44,557 bases of DNA from Streptomyces sp. A1136 (GTDB lineage: Bacteria > Actinomycetota > Actinomycetes > Streptomycetales > Streptomycetaceae), in NCBI RefSeq assembly GCF_004795055.1, contig NZ_SSBJ01000047.1, positions 1-44,557 on the forward strand, written 5' to 3'. Shown here piece after piece: positions 1-8,458 of this stretch (position 1 is its first letter; each line of letters starts with the position of its first letter). The translations under genes were made by a program, and so were the position numbers. Under the pieces are notes generated by a model. The model saw nothing but the letters and a program-made list of their open reading frames with translations, ran no database searches and had not been told where the DNA came from.

Positions 1-2
1 AA

Positions 3-107
3 CGACTCGCCGTCCGCTGGGAACGCCGCACCGAACTCCACGACGCCTTCGTCTCCCTCGCCTGCAGCCTCATCTGCTGGCGGCGCCTCAACAAACCCGA
101 ATCATGA
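3..107 (+). pseudogene. IS5-family transposase, C-terminal end (cut by window edge)
   Basis: An open frame entering from the left edge ends at a TGA at 105-107. It reads RLAVRWERRTELHDAFVSLA and then CSLICWRRLNKPES, the usual C-terminus of IS5-type DDE transposases, including the catalytic-helix tail and the final hydrophobic Leu/Cys/Trp stretch. Only 34 residues are visible, so whether the upstream part is intact cannot be judged. It differs in sequence from the IS5 copies at 33.4 kb and 44.4 kb, so it is a separate element. Its terminal repeat should lie just after 107, but it cannot be paired within the window. Confidence 0.7.
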
Positions 108-182
108 TCGTGTTACGAGCTCTAAGGCAGGTTGGAAAAGGCTCACTGTCTTTTTATGGCGTGATCGTTCGTTGGACCGTGC

Positions 183-428
183 ATGACGGATCTGATTGAG
201 CGGCTGGTGCCGGGCGAGTTGTGGTGTTGTTCCGCCGCCGGTCAGGCTTCGGTCACGGCCGGTCCGGCAGGCACCGACACGTCGGCAGGCGAGACGGTCG
301 AGCAGATCGTGCGGGCGGTCCGCGACGGCAACGACGTCCCCATCGGCGCGTTGCCGGCCGCCGTGGCCGAAGGCGCGGACACCGCCGTCCTTCTGTGCCT
401 GCGCGAGCGGCTGTACGCCACGCGGTGA
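183..428 (+). CDS. Small hypothetical protein (81 aa)
   Basis: An 81-residue acidic protein with no signal peptide or membrane segment. Its second half (ETVEQIVRAVRDGNDVPI, then LCLRERLYATR) has the same pattern as the small protein at 12113-12373 (DQLVDAIAAAVREGDDHRI, then LIRLRHRL): a short helix, an aliphatic/GD linker and a final Arg/Leu-rich helix. I infer they belong to one family of small Streptomyces proteins of unknown function. It converges on the XRE regulator with a 19-base gap. The ribosome-binding site before the ATG is weak. Partner of the regulator or unrelated: undecided. Confidence 0.5.
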   Translation: MTDLIERLVPGELWCCSAAGQASVTAGPAGTDTSAGETVEQIVRAVRDGNDVPIGALPAAVAEGADTAVLLCLRERLYATR

Positions 429-447
429 CCAGCGGCCGGTGCGGCGA

Positions 448-1326
448 TCACGGCCGGCCGGCAAGCGCGGCCGGGAGCTCCTCGGTGGCGCGGGTGATGA
501 AGCGGCGGCTGCTGTCCGGGTTCAGGGCCTGGGCTTGAAGGTGGTCGTACATGACGCCGTAGTGCTCGATGTCGGATCGTTTCTCCAGGTAGAGGTCGCT
601 GGTGAACCGTTCCAGATACACCGTCCCCGCCCCGGGAGCGTCCGCCTCGAAGTGGAGGATGGAGAACTGTCCCGAGATGCCCGGGTGGGCTCCCGCTTCG
701 TGTGGGAGGACCTGCACGGTGATGTGCGGCTGCGTGGCGAGGTGGTTCAGGTACTTGAGTTGTTCGCGCATGATCTCCGGGCTGCCGACCACACGGCGCA
801 GGGCCGACTCGTCCAGCACGACCCGTAAGCGCAAGGACCGGGCGGGGTGGTGGGCGCGGGATTGGCGGCGCATCCGGATTTCACGGCGTACCGCGACCTG
901 TTCGGGGGTGGGCGGAGGGATCGTTTCCGCGATGACGGCGGCCGCGTAGGCGGGGGTTTGCAGCAGGCCGGGGACCATCAGAGGCTCGTAGGAGCGGATC
1001 GAGGAGGCCTCGGTCTCCAGGGCGATGTAGACGGCGTAGGGGACCTCGCCGCAGGCGACCCACCAGCCCTGGCGTTCCGCTTCCCTGGCCATCCGCATCA
1101 ACGAGTCCACCATCTGCGGGTCTGTGACCCCGTAGAGGCCGCACAGGTCCCGCACATCACGAGGCTTGATGACGCGGTGACCGTTCTCCACGAGACTGAT
1201 CTTGGGCTGGGAGATCAACAGCCGCTCGGCCACCTGCGTACTCGTCAGACCGCTGGCCAGGCGCAGCCGGCGCAGCTCCGCGCCCAGCCGGCGCCTCCTG
1301 ACCGTGGGGTTCCCACTCACCGCCAC
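448..1326 (-). CDS. XRE-family regulator with DUF5753 domain
   Basis: A 292-residue DNA-binding regulator of the large actinomycete XRE/DUF5753 group. Residues about 10-65 form the helix-turn-helix (LRRLRLASGLTSTQVAERL, then ISQPKISLVENG). The remainder is DUF5753, with hallmark stretches YEPLMVPGLLQTPAYA, FSILHFEA and VYLERFTSDLYLE. The GTG at 1326 (VAVSGNP) fits the family start; the reading frame continues upstream but that extension is Arg-rich and not family-like. Such genes often sit next to a small DUF397 protein and act in development or antibiotic regulation, but none is visible downstream here, which makes it an orphan. Target unknown. Confidence 0.9.
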   Translation of the reverse strand: MAVSGNPTVRRRRLGAELRRLRLASGLTSTQVAERLLISQPKISLVENGHRVIKPRDVRDLCGLYGVTDPQMVDSLMRMAREAERQGWWVACGEVPYAVYIALETEASSIRSYEPLMVPGLLQTPAYAAAVIAETIPPPTPEQVAVRREIRMRRQSRAHHPARSLRLRVVLDESALRRVVGSPEIMREQLKYLNHLATQPHITVQVLPHEAGAHPGISGQFSILHFEADAPGAGTVYLERFTSDLYLEKRSDIEHYGVMYDHLQAQALNPDSSRRFITRATEELPAALAGRP

Positions 1327-1587
1327 GGACCGTCTACCTCCGGCTCCAACCCATCGACCAGCCGCGGAAACACCACGGCGGGGCCCGCGCGAGCACATCC
1401 GCCGTAGGGTAATGATCAACGAGCCCCGCCCGCGAGTATCACGTTCCACGAACGCTGCCGCGTGCACAGCCAGGGCAGTGTTCACCCGGACGCCATGCTC
1501 TTCCACCTATCTGCCCGAAAAGCCTGCTCACCACCGCTCCTGGTCCGCCTCCTCCCGCACCGAGCGGAGCCGCCGGGCAGGCCCGGG

Positions 1588-1755
1588 GAACGCCGCGACT
1601 GGAAGCAGCTCGGCACCGAGCAGCAGACCCGCCTCGCCAAGCTGGGCGTGACGCCGGCCCCGCAACCGGCCGCCCCAGCCTGGTCGCGGCCGCGCAGGGC
1701 GTCGGGTTCGGCGTTCGAGCGGGGCGTCGTCGACGCCCTCACTCGGTACAAATAG
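1588..1755 (+). pseudogene. Helicase-associated domain remnant
   Basis: About 55 codons (ERRDWKQLGTEQQTRLAKLG, then SAFERGVVDALTRYK) match the repeated helicase-associated (HA) domain of large Streptomyces helicase-like proteins: a 'leu-x-x-EQQ-x-RL-x-x-LGV' helix, a Pro/Ala linker and the start of the next repeat. The frame stops at TAG after ALTRYK, where an intact protein would run on for many repeats, and nothing recognisable precedes it. I read it as a fragment left by rearrangement. Two other HA-like scraps occur at 10172 and 15662. Confidence 0.5.
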
Positions 1756-1801
1756 GCGGCCCGCGCCTGGAACTCGGATAAGCCAGAGGCGAAGACCCCT
1801 C

Positions 1802-2704
1802 CTACTGCTTACCCGACAGCACCGCTTCGGCGATTTTAATGATTTCACCCTTGTATCGCTTGGCTTCCTTCAGGTCGTCCGCGCTTTCACTGATGAGCGC
1901 TTTTTGGTACGCACTCTCGACAGTGGACCATACACCGATTACATTTTCCTCCCTCTTGCATCGTACGTCCGCTAGCGCAACCCCCATCTCAACCTTCCCC
2001 GGTTCAGGAGTCTTGAAGGCAGGGTCGTTGATAGCCGAAATTGGATCAGGGTACTCGTATCCAGCCTCTTTCATGCAGGATGACCATTTCTTATTCACTG
2101 CCAGAACTGCAGGATCCTTCTGAGACTGCACGTAACTCCGCACGCTGAGGTCCTGTGCTTTGCCAAAATAGCCTTGTGCAGCCTGTTCGGGCATTCTCCT
2201 TTGAACCTCTCCCACGCACCCTCCTTTCGGAACTTGAGCGCTGCGGCTTGCATCACCAGTGCCATTCAGCAGTTGCAGTTCCTCAGGCGAGAGATCTTTC
2301 GGTGGGGGATGTTCCATGCCCTGCTTGCGATAACCTGAGTGCTCCGCCTCTGCGGCATCGGCCAATCCGTATCTCCTTTCATTATTCGTGAGGTTGACGG
2401 GATTTACACCTGCTGCATCGTCGTATTGCACACCCAACTTCTTCATGCAGTCTGTCAGTATCACTCCACGGGCGCGCAATACCGTACGAAGATCTTCCGC
2501 TGACAGGAGGTACTCATCCAAAGGGAGTCGCAGCTCCTTACTGTCATTCAGTTTCTGCATCGGGACGTTGATCACTGCGCCGGGGCGACTGGGGTCGCTA
2601 TCAGAAGCTGAGGAACCGGCGCCAGAGCAGCCAGACAGTGTCACCATCATGCACCCCAGCAATCCGACAGCACGCAAGCGCGCAGGGCGGATCGACGACT
2701 TCAT
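1802..2704 (-). CDS. Secreted lipoprotein, cysteine-containing, unknown function
   Basis: A 300-residue predicted lipoprotein. A basic N-terminus and hydrophobic stretch lead to the lipobox LSGC (Cys26), followed by a Ser/Asp-rich linker, so it should be anchored to the outer face of the cytoplasmic membrane. The mature domain is Lys/Glu-rich and has four spaced cysteines (ILTDCMKKLG, KGGCVGEV, WSSCMKEAG, DVRCKREE), suggesting two disulphides. The paired C-M-K motifs hint at an internal repeat. No enzymatic motif is visible. It lies directly downstream of the I36 inhibitor gene, with a strong terminator between them and only 25 bases from that hairpin to its ATG (SD GAAGGG), so it is probably expressed by read-through. 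Lower GC and richer codon variety than neighbours suggest transfer as a pair. Confidence 0.85.
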   Translation of the reverse strand: MKSSIRPARLRAVGLLGCMMVTLSGCSGAGSSASDSDPSRPGAVINVPMQKLNDSKELRLPLDEYLLSAEDLRTVLRARGVILTDCMKKLGVQYDDAAGVNPVNLTNNERRYGLADAAEAEHSGYRKQGMEHPPPKDLSPEELQLLNGTGDASRSAQVPKGGCVGEVQRRMPEQAAQGYFGKAQDLSVRSYVQSQKDPAVLAVNKKWSSCMKEAGYEYPDPISAINDPAFKTPEPGKVEMGVALADVRCKREENVIGVWSTVESAYQKALISESADDLKEAKRYKGEIIKIAEAVLSGKQ

Positions 2705-2729
2705 CGGAACCCTTCAGTAAACGATCAAA

Positions 2730-2774
2730 AATAGGCACCCCATATCCTGTTTACATGGATATGGGGTGCCTATT
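2730..2774 (-). terminator. Strong intrinsic terminator between I36 inhibitor and lipoprotein genes
   Basis: A perfect 18-bp inverted repeat (arms 2730-2747 and 2757-2774, arm AATAGGCACCCCATATCC) with a 9-base loop. On the minus strand it is followed by TTTTTGATCG, which gives a classical stem plus U-tract. It begins 14 bases after the I36 stop codon and ends 25 bases before the lipoprotein start, leaving no room for a separate promoter. Confidence 0.9.
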
Positions 2775-2788
2775 ACTTTGACGGACAA

Positions 2789-3169
2789 TTACAGCCAGAA
2801 ATACAGCGAGGCGTTCTCGTTGCGCGTGTTCACGAGGTTCTTGCTCTGCCCAGGAGAGAACTGGTCGTACGGACCAGAGTAGCCAGAGTTGTAGTAAACC
2901 CGAACATAGGCGTTCACCTGGTAGTTCTTGGCCGACGCGGCATTGTTCTTGACGGGTTCACCCGCACCCGCACCGGACAGCGGCATGAACGTGTCGCCGG
3001 CCAGGTCGGAGTCACTCCAGTTGTAATTCGCATTCGCCCCCTGGATGTTCGAGTTGTAGTACAAGCAGAACAGGCCAGAAGGGCACGCGTCAGCCTGAGC
3101 GGGCACTACTGCTCCGAGCGTCATTCCGACGGCGGCAGCAAGGACGGCCAAGCCGTGCCTGATACGCAT
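2789..3169 (-). CDS. Peptidase inhibitor family I36 protein
   Basis: A 126-residue secreted protein of the I36 (SMI, Streptomyces metalloproteinase inhibitor) type. A signal peptide of about 26 residues ends at VVPAQA before DACPSG. The mature protein has the family features: the CPSGLFCLYYNS start with two close cysteines, Tyr/Asn-rich beta strands (NYNWSDSDL, YYNSGYSG) and the NTRNENASLYF end, a beta/gamma-crystallin-like fold. Family members bind extracellular metalloproteases. The start is fixed by a strong GAAGGGGAAG ribosome site. It is the first gene of a two-gene unit with the lipoprotein downstream, interrupted by the terminator at 2730-2774. Inhibition of a specific protease is inferred, not shown. 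Confidence 0.9.
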   Translation of the reverse strand: MRIRHGLAVLAAAVGMTLGAVVPAQADACPSGLFCLYYNSNIQGANANYNWSDSDLAGDTFMPLSGAGAGEPVKNNAASAKNYQVNAYVRVYYNSGYSGPYDQFSPGQSKNLVNTRNENASLYFWL

Positions 3170-3654
3170 TTCTTCCCCTTCGATACCACCTGAAATCCGC
3201 GCCGCAAATTCGAATACGAGCGGAATCTAAAATTCGAGTTGATCTTAGTGGCGGAAAATGATCTTGTCAAGATGGGAGGTCGAAGCAGACAAAACACCCT
3301 CCACTCCTTTACCGTGGAGTAGATTTTCCAGGCAGTTCAGAGCGAAGGAAGAATTTGCAGTGAATGAGAATGAAGGCGACATTTCGCGCGCAATGAGAGA
3401 GGAGGCTGGAGGGTTCGAACAGGCCAACCGCCCTCGTCGAGCGTGGCATGGCGAGAGGGGCGTCACTACGTCGACACCGTCTTCTATTGACCGGGGCAAC
3501 CGTTCTCGTTGTGGTCAGTCTCGCGACGCTCGTCTTCATGAGGTTCCTCAGGCAATGACTGCTTCGGTGAATCGTCTCCTGTGACGCTCCAGCCCTGCCT
3601 TTCACGTGGAGCACACTGCAGTAAAAGACCGCCATGACACGCCAGCGGGGGAGG
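3170..3654. other. Gene-free, relatively AT-rich stretch
   Basis: I see no convincing gene here. Frames on both strands are short or have no family resemblance. The first part (3170-3260) must hold the promoter of the I36 inhibitor and is clearly lower in GC than the window average, as are the two genes it serves. This supports recent acquisition of the 1.8-3.6 kb block. Confidence 0.5.
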
Positions 3655-3947
3655 TCAGACCAGCATGCCGAGAGCGGCGTCTGGCCGACAGGACGTGCAG
3701 GCTTCCACCCGATCGGCGAGGGCTCGTCGGGCGGTATCCCGGTCGGCGGGCAGGCAACGTTTCTGCTATCCCAGCAGTCGTGGACGTGGACCCCCACGGC
3801 CTGGAGGTCGACCCCGATGCCGTGCTCAATCAGCCAGCCCGCCGGGGCGGGCGGCGGAGCCCGTGAGGTCTCCCCGCATATCGGTTCCTGAAGGGACTTC
3901 CAGGTCAGGAGCAATCGCAGACGGTTCAACGAGTCTTCTGCTCGGGA
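3655..3947 (-). pseudogene. DUF6233 protein, frameshifted
   Basis: A decayed DUF6233 protein. One frame gives an N-terminal part (SLNRLRLLLTWKSLQE, then GWLIEHGIGVDL and GVHVHDCWDS). A shift near 3775 moves to a second frame that completes the family's C-terminal signature: KRCLPADRDTARRALADRVE then ACTSCRPDAALGMLV and a stop. The C-x2-C pair and final 'RPD-x-x-LG' are diagnostic in my reading. An intact relative lies at 27489-27758 and another scrap at 12568-12729. The family is Streptomyces-specific and its function is unknown to me. Confidence 0.6.
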
Positions 3948-4136
3948 CCTCGCCGGGCCGGCTACCCACCGTCCCGCGGCGACAGGCGGCGGACCGGGCT
4001 CTGGCTTTGTCCACGAGAACGGACAGCAGATGTTCACCACTTCGGGAGGCATCCGAGCACGCCGAGGATTCGAGCGGTGATGCTCAACGTCGTGGCTATG
4101 CTCCGGCTCCGGCAGTGGATTCAAAACACGTTGGCC

Positions 4137-4661
4137 TTAAAACTCCTCAAGCACGGCCGCGCTCCGGGCCAGGTTTTGCTCCAGTCGCTGCAGTACGTCC
4201 AGGGTTGTGGTGCGCTCGTCGGCGCTGAGGTCACCGGTAGCGGCGGCTTCGAGTTCCGCCCAGGTCCGTTCGACTTCACGGCGCAGGGCGAGGCTGGCAG
4301 CGGTGGGTTCGACGATGACGGCTCGCTTGTCGGTGGGCGAGGGGCTGCGGCGTACGAAGCCAGCGTTCTCGAGGCGCTGGACGGTGCGAGTCATGGTGGC
4401 GGCGTCGGAGTCGATCAGACGTACGAGGTCGGTCTGTCGTTGGGGGCCGAGTTCCCACAGCTGCATCATCACCAGTTCCTGGCCCGGGTAGAGGCCGACG
4501 CGGCGCAGGAGCTGCCCGGCGATCATGCGGTGCAGGCGGGCCACGCGGAAGATGGTGTGGCTGATCGGGCCCGCGTGGGCGGATGCCGGCACCGGCACGG
4601 TCGCCGCGCTCACCGCCGCCGGGTCTGCCGCCCGGGCGTCGGCCTTGCCAGGATGTGTCAT
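4137..4661 (-). CDS. MarR-family transcriptional regulator
   Basis: A 174-residue winged-helix regulator. The start MTHPGKAD at 4661 is chosen because the longer frame upstream is not family-like and GGAAAGAG precedes it. The fold shows the MarR dimer helix (RVARLHRMIAGQLLRRVG), the recognition region (QRQTDLVRLIDSDAATMTRT then VQRLENAGFVRR) and the wing (SPTDKRAVIVEPT). It is divergent from the Old Yellow Enzyme gene with 217 bases between them, the standard layout for a MarR repressor of a xenobiotic or electrophile reductase. Regulation of that neighbour is inference from position. Confidence 0.9.
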   Translation of the reverse strand: MTHPGKADARAADPAAVSAATVPVPASAHAGPISHTIFRVARLHRMIAGQLLRRVGLYPGQELVMMQLWELGPQRQTDLVRLIDSDAATMTRTVQRLENAGFVRRSPSPTDKRAVIVEPTAASLALRREVERTWAELEAAATGDLSADERTTTLDVLQRLEQNLARSAAVLEEF

Positions 4662-4812
4662 GACTGCGCACTCTTTCCGAGAAAACTTGCCCGAGCAGTG
4701 ACAGGGCCAGTCTGCCATGACAGAGCCCACACTTCTTCGATACCTCGCTTTACCTGTACGTTCCCAGTGTGATGCGAGTCACTACAACCTCGGGAAATCC
4801 ACGTCTCTATGC

Positions 4813-4833
4813 TTTAGTTGTTCGGACAGTAAA
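4813..4833. promoter_or_regulatory. Weak candidate MarR operator before the OYE gene
   Basis: An imperfect inverted repeat (TTTAGTT, then CAGTAAA) lies 45 bases before the OYE start, in the divergent MarR/OYE gap. Only five of seven arm positions pair, so this is a weak candidate and another site in the gap may be the real one. Confidence 0.2.
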
Positions 4834-4878
4834 TGCGCCACGGATCGTGCCGGGCGCCCTCGTTGGTGAAGGAACGAC

Positions 4879-5949
4879 ATGACTACTGCATTCGACCCGA
4901 TCGACCTGGGATCCGTGCGACTGGCCAACCGCGTTGCCATGGCGCCGATGACCCGCAGCCGGGCTTACGGTCCGGGTGCTAGCGCGACGGCCGAAATGGA
5001 GACCTACTACGCGCAGCGGGCGGGCGCCGGGCTGATCATCACCGAGGGCACCCAGCCCTCGGCGGTGGGCCAGGGCTACCCCGACACTCCGGGCCTGCAC
5101 TCCGAGGAGCAGGTGGCGGCCTGGCGGAAGGTGACCGAGGCGGTTCACCGTGAGGGCGGCGTGATCTTCGCCCAGCTGATGCACACCGGCCGTATCAGCC
5201 ACCCCGCTCTGCTGCCCGACGGACTGCACCCCGTGGCGCCTTCGGCGGTGGCGGCCAAGGGGCAGGTGTTCACCCACGAGGGTCCCAAGGACTTCGTCAC
5301 TCCCAAGGAGCTCAGTGAGGCCGAGATCAGCGAGACGATCGCCGACTTCGCCGCTGCGGCCCGCAACGCGATAGCCGCGGGCTTCGACGGGGTGGAGATC
5401 CACGGTGCGAACGGCTACCTGATCCACCAGTTCCTCGCCCCTAACGCCAACCAGCGCACCGACGGCTGGGGCGGCTCCGTCGAGGGCCGCATCCGCTTCG
5501 GCGTCGAGGTCGCCGCCGCCGTGGCCGAGGCGATCGGAGGCGAAAGGGTCGGCTACCGCATCTCGCCCGGCAACCCCTACAACGACATCGCCGAGGACGG
5601 CCTCGCCGCGACCTACGCGGCGCTGGTCAAGCAGCTGGCCCCGCTCGGCCTGGCCTACCTGCACATACTCGAAGGCCCGCACCGCGACCTCACGCTCCAG
5701 CTGCGCAAGGAATGGCAGGCCGCCTTCATCCTCAACCCCTTCACCCACCCCGACACCACCGGCCCCAACGCGCTGGAACTGATCGAGGACGGCACGGCAG
5801 ACATGATCGCCTTCGGCGCGCTGTTCCTGGCCAACCCCGACCTGCCCGCCCGCCTCGCCGCGAACGGGCCCTACAATACCCCCGACCCCGCCACCTTCTA
5901 CGGCGGCGACGAGCGCGGCTACACCGACTACCCCACCCTCACCGTCTGA
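4879..5949 (+). CDS. Alkene reductase, Old Yellow Enzyme family
   Basis: A 356-residue FMN-dependent ene-reductase that reduces activated C=C bonds of alpha,beta-unsaturated carbonyls with NAD(P)H; some relatives reduce nitro compounds. The barrel is full length: N-terminal LANRVAMAPMTRSRA, TEGTQPS, the substrate strand FAQLMHTGRISHP, the hallmark active-site stretch HGANGYLIHQFLAPNANQR then TDGWGGSVEGR, and the C-terminal FMN phosphate-binding region IAFGALFLANPDLPARL. The start has GAAGGAAC upstream. The divergent MarR gene is the likely repressor. Soluble, cytoplasmic; physiological substrate unknown. Confidence 0.95.
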   Translation: MTTAFDPIDLGSVRLANRVAMAPMTRSRAYGPGASATAEMETYYAQRAGAGLIITEGTQPSAVGQGYPDTPGLHSEEQVAAWRKVTEAVHREGGVIFAQLMHTGRISHPALLPDGLHPVAPSAVAAKGQVFTHEGPKDFVTPKELSEAEISETIADFAAAARNAIAAGFDGVEIHGANGYLIHQFLAPNANQRTDGWGGSVEGRIRFGVEVAAAVAEAIGGERVGYRISPGNPYNDIAEDGLAATYAALVKQLAPLGLAYLHILEGPHRDLTLQLRKEWQAAFILNPFTHPDTTGPNALELIEDGTADMIAFGALFLANPDLPARLAANGPYNTPDPATFYGGDERGYTDYPTLTV

Positions 5950-6383
5950 CATACCGAACGCGGGAAGCGCACAACGGTCCCCACACCTGACGCGGACCAG
6001 GCAGGACCAGGCCGGATCAGCGCGTTCTCCCTCTCCATCGCCTAGCACCCGTCTCCCACAGGGCAAGGGCCCCTTCGACTCCTAGTGCACCCGTATCGGA
6101 GCGCCCACTACGACACCTGGACCCTCATGTCGTCCTGGCGGCGGCCACGGAGCGGATCGTCACTCGTACCCACGGTGACGAACCCGCCGCTGCGGCCACC
6201 GGCGGTACGAAGAACGAGCCAACAGGAGCCATCCCGTTGCCCCGGACCCGGGGCCGGGGCACCCGTCTACGTTCCGAACGGCGGCCGGGCGAGCGCTGGG
6301 GAACGTCTGGTCCAGCAGGTCGGGACCAGATGTAACCTCGGATTCTCAGCCCGCGCCGCAGTCCCGGCGCCGAGGAGCACACC
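5950..6383. other. Intergenic stretch between OYE and hydrolase genes
   Basis: A 434-base GC-rich stretch in which I see no gene, no strong hairpin and no recognisable fragment. The right end carries the likely ribosome site (GAGGAG) for the hydrolase. The gap is long for a simple promoter and may be a decayed gene that I cannot identify. Confidence 0.4.
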
Positions 6384-7349
6384 ATGGCCTGTCCAGCAGC
6401 CAGAGCCTTGTACACGATCGAGCGGGTGGAGTTTGCCAGCCACGATGAGACCGTGGTGGGCCGCCTTTACCGCCCCACCACGCCGGTGTCGGGCGACAGG
6501 CCGCCAGTGGCGGTCGTCGTCGGCCCGGTCGCCTCCGTCAAGGAACAATCACCCAAGCAGTACGCAACGCGCCTCGCCTCTCGCGGGGTCGCGGCACTGG
6601 TCTTCGATCCCCGGCACTTCGGCGAGAGCGGCGGGCAGCCCCGCCAGTTCGAGAACCCCACGGCCAAGGCCCAGGATGTGCGGGCCGCCGTCGACTATGT
6701 GTCCGACCGGCCAGATGTCGATACCGGCCGGCTGTCCGTCCTGGGCATCTGCCAGGGCGCGAACTGGGCCATCGACGCCGCCGTGGCCGACCCCCGCATC
6801 CGACGCCTGTCGCTGGTGTCGGGTCACTTCCTCTACCCGACGGCGATCGACGCCTTCTTCGAGGTCTTGTTCCAGGGCCGGACCACCGCGGCCGAACGCA
6901 TCGAAAGCGGGCGCGCCGCTCGAGAGAGGTACGAGGCGACCGGCGAGGCCGACTACATCCCCATCGTCGGAACCGCAGAGGAGCCGGACCGGCTCCTGCC
7001 CGCGCAGCCCACCTACCAGTTCTACATCCGCTGGGCCGACCGCGGACCGGCCTGGCGCTTCCACGGCCTATGGGAGAACCGCATCGCAAAGATGAGCGAG
7101 GAAACCCTCTGGGCGCACCGCGCAGACCAAGCCGTCAAACAGCTCCACACCCCCGCCCTCGTGGTGGTGGGCGACAAGTCGGCCACCCCTCCCCCGCACG
7201 TCCAAGCCCTCCTGGACGCGATGCCCGGCCCCCACGAGCTCCGCCACCTGGGCCCGATCGACGCGCACATCCAGTTCTACGACGACCCCGAACTCATCGA
7301 CCGGGCCGCAGCGGAGATCATCGACTGGCACCTCATGACCGAAGCCTGA
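6384..7349 (+). CDS. Alpha/beta hydrolase with Cys in the nucleophile position
   Basis: A 321-residue alpha/beta hydrolase of the dienelactone-hydrolase-like type. It shows the early strand VVGRLYRP, the VVVGPVASVKEQ oxyanion region, the loop VFDPRHFGESGG, and the nucleophile elbow LGICQGANWA, where the central residue is Cys rather than Ser. An acid (VVVGDKSATPP region) and a late His (GPIDAHIQFYDDPE) complete a plausible triad. No signal peptide. GAGGAG precedes the ATG at 6384. It stands alone, codirectional with the OYE gene 434 bases upstream, so cotranscription is uncertain. Substrate unknown. Confidence 0.85.
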   Translation: MACPAARALYTIERVEFASHDETVVGRLYRPTTPVSGDRPPVAVVVGPVASVKEQSPKQYATRLASRGVAALVFDPRHFGESGGQPRQFENPTAKAQDVRAAVDYVSDRPDVDTGRLSVLGICQGANWAIDAAVADPRIRRLSLVSGHFLYPTAIDAFFEVLFQGRTTAAERIESGRAARERYEATGEADYIPIVGTAEEPDRLLPAQPTYQFYIRWADRGPAWRFHGLWENRIAKMSEETLWAHRADQAVKQLHTPALVVVGDKSATPPPHVQALLDAMPGPHELRHLGPIDAHIQFYDDPELIDRAAAEIIDWHLMTEA

Positions 7350-7501
7350 CCTCTACGGCTTTCCCGCCCACCCGGCCCACCCGGCCCACCGTCACACCCC
7401 GACGCCGCCAGCCCGATCACCCAAGCCGTGGAGCCAGGAGTCGGGGTCCCGTGATCGAGGCGCGCCGCGCGAGGTCTCGGCGCAGCGGGGCCGTAGGAGT
7501 G

Positions 7502-7969
7502 TCACCGGGGCGGTCCGACGATGATCTGGCCGTGGAGGTCGGCGGCCTCGGCGAGCTTCTCCGGGGAGATCGCGAAGCCGTCGGGGCGCGCAGTGGTGAT
7601 GTCGCGTCCGGCGTGACGGAACATGCCCTCGATACCGGCCGGAGTGGTGATCATGAGGAGGTCAGCCGTATCGGAGGTGATGCGATAGCCGTGGGGCAAA
7701 TTGCGGGGCAGGTAGACGATTCCGCCTTCCCCCAGTTCCATCTCCTCCTCCCCGGCCCACAGCAGGGCGGTGCCGGCGATGAGCATGAACACCTCGTCCT
7801 CCCGAGTGTGCAGGTGGAAGGGCGGCGCCTCCCCCTTGCCGACACGGAAACGACCCACCGTGAGCTGCCCGTCCGTCGCCTGCCCGTCCAGCAGCACGGA
7901 GAACGTACCGCCGTGCAGCCACTCCAGAGTCTGCTGCTGATCTTCCTGCGCGAGGTAGGGCATGCTCAT
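7502..7969 (-). CDS. Cupin-domain protein
   Basis: A 155-residue single-domain cupin. Motif 1 is seen in PPFHLHTREDEVFMLIAG (HxHx4E spacing, metal ligands) and motif 2 in YLPRNLPHGYRI. A C-terminal helix region (GIEGMFRHAGRDITT) resembles quercetinase-like small cupins of Streptomyces. The start is the second of two tandem ATGs, because GAGGTG then sits six bases upstream; the first ATG would be too close. It stands alone between convergent and divergent neighbours. A dioxygenase, isomerase or purely binding role cannot be told apart from sequence. Confidence 0.85.
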   Translation of the reverse strand: MSMPYLAQEDQQQTLEWLHGGTFSVLLDGQATDGQLTVGRFRVGKGEAPPFHLHTREDEVFMLIAGTALLWAGEEEMELGEGGIVYLPRNLPHGYRITSDTADLLMITTPAGIEGMFRHAGRDITTARPDGFAISPEKLAEAADLHGQIIVGPPR

Positions 7970-8125
7970 CATCGTCACCTCAGCTCCCAGCCAGCTGGCC
8001 GCTCCCCGGAAACCTGCGGCCCGGCGCGCTCTCATCTGCCACTAATCCCATCGTGGCGCCCCACACTCCGCCCCGCCCGGTGTCCGCGTACTCGTCACAT
8101 TCACCCGTACACCGACACAGCCATA

Positions 8126-8160
8126 CGAATGCCGCACCGGCCGAGCCGGTGCGGCATTCG
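8126..8160. terminator. Bidirectional hairpin terminator
   Basis: A perfect 16-bp stem (CGAATGCCGCACCGGC, arms 8126-8141 and 8145-8160) with a 3-base loop, upstream of the cupin gene and downstream of the degraded membrane fragment read on the minus strand. There is no clear U-tract. Confidence 0.6.
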
Positions 8161-8205
8161 CTGTCTTCCCACGCCACCCCTGCCGCAGCCGCCCCGCAGG
8201 GTCAA

Positions 8206-8349
8206 TCAGTGCCCAGAAGGGAAGGGCTGCCGGGATACGGTCACCAGGGACAGGATCAGCAGCACGGTCGTCAGGAGACCGGTGGTGAGGTAGGGCTGGC
8301 CGGTGAAGGGGGTGAGCAGGATCAGCAGGGCGATGGCGGGTGAGTAACG
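8206..8349 (-). pseudogene. Hydrophobic tail of a lost membrane protein
   Basis: A minus-strand frame without any start codon encodes SPAIALLILLTPFTGQPYL then TTGLLTTVLLILSLVTVS and ends RQPFPSGH-stop. Two hydrophobic helices with a short loop look like the C-terminal membrane segments of a transporter or permease. It is followed at once by the hairpin at 8126-8160, as a real gene end would be. The 5' part is missing. Weak but suggestive. Confidence 0.25.
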
Positions 8350-8458
8350 ATCGCACCTTTCACAGGGGGAAGGGGGTGGTGAGTGTCACGGGCCGGTGCG
8401 GGGGTGGGAAAGCACCGCGGAATGTCGGATTGCCCGCCGCCGCCCGTCGGCCGGGTGG

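Noticed and set aside
4807..6066. 419-residue open frame antisense to the OYE gene
   Set aside because: Exact shadow of a well-supported gene; Gly/Val/Arg-rich with no family signature.
6085..7095. 336-residue plus-strand frame overlapping the hydrolase
   Set aside because: Arg/Pro/Ser-rich, out of frame with the clear alpha/beta hydrolase; it is a GC-driven shadow.
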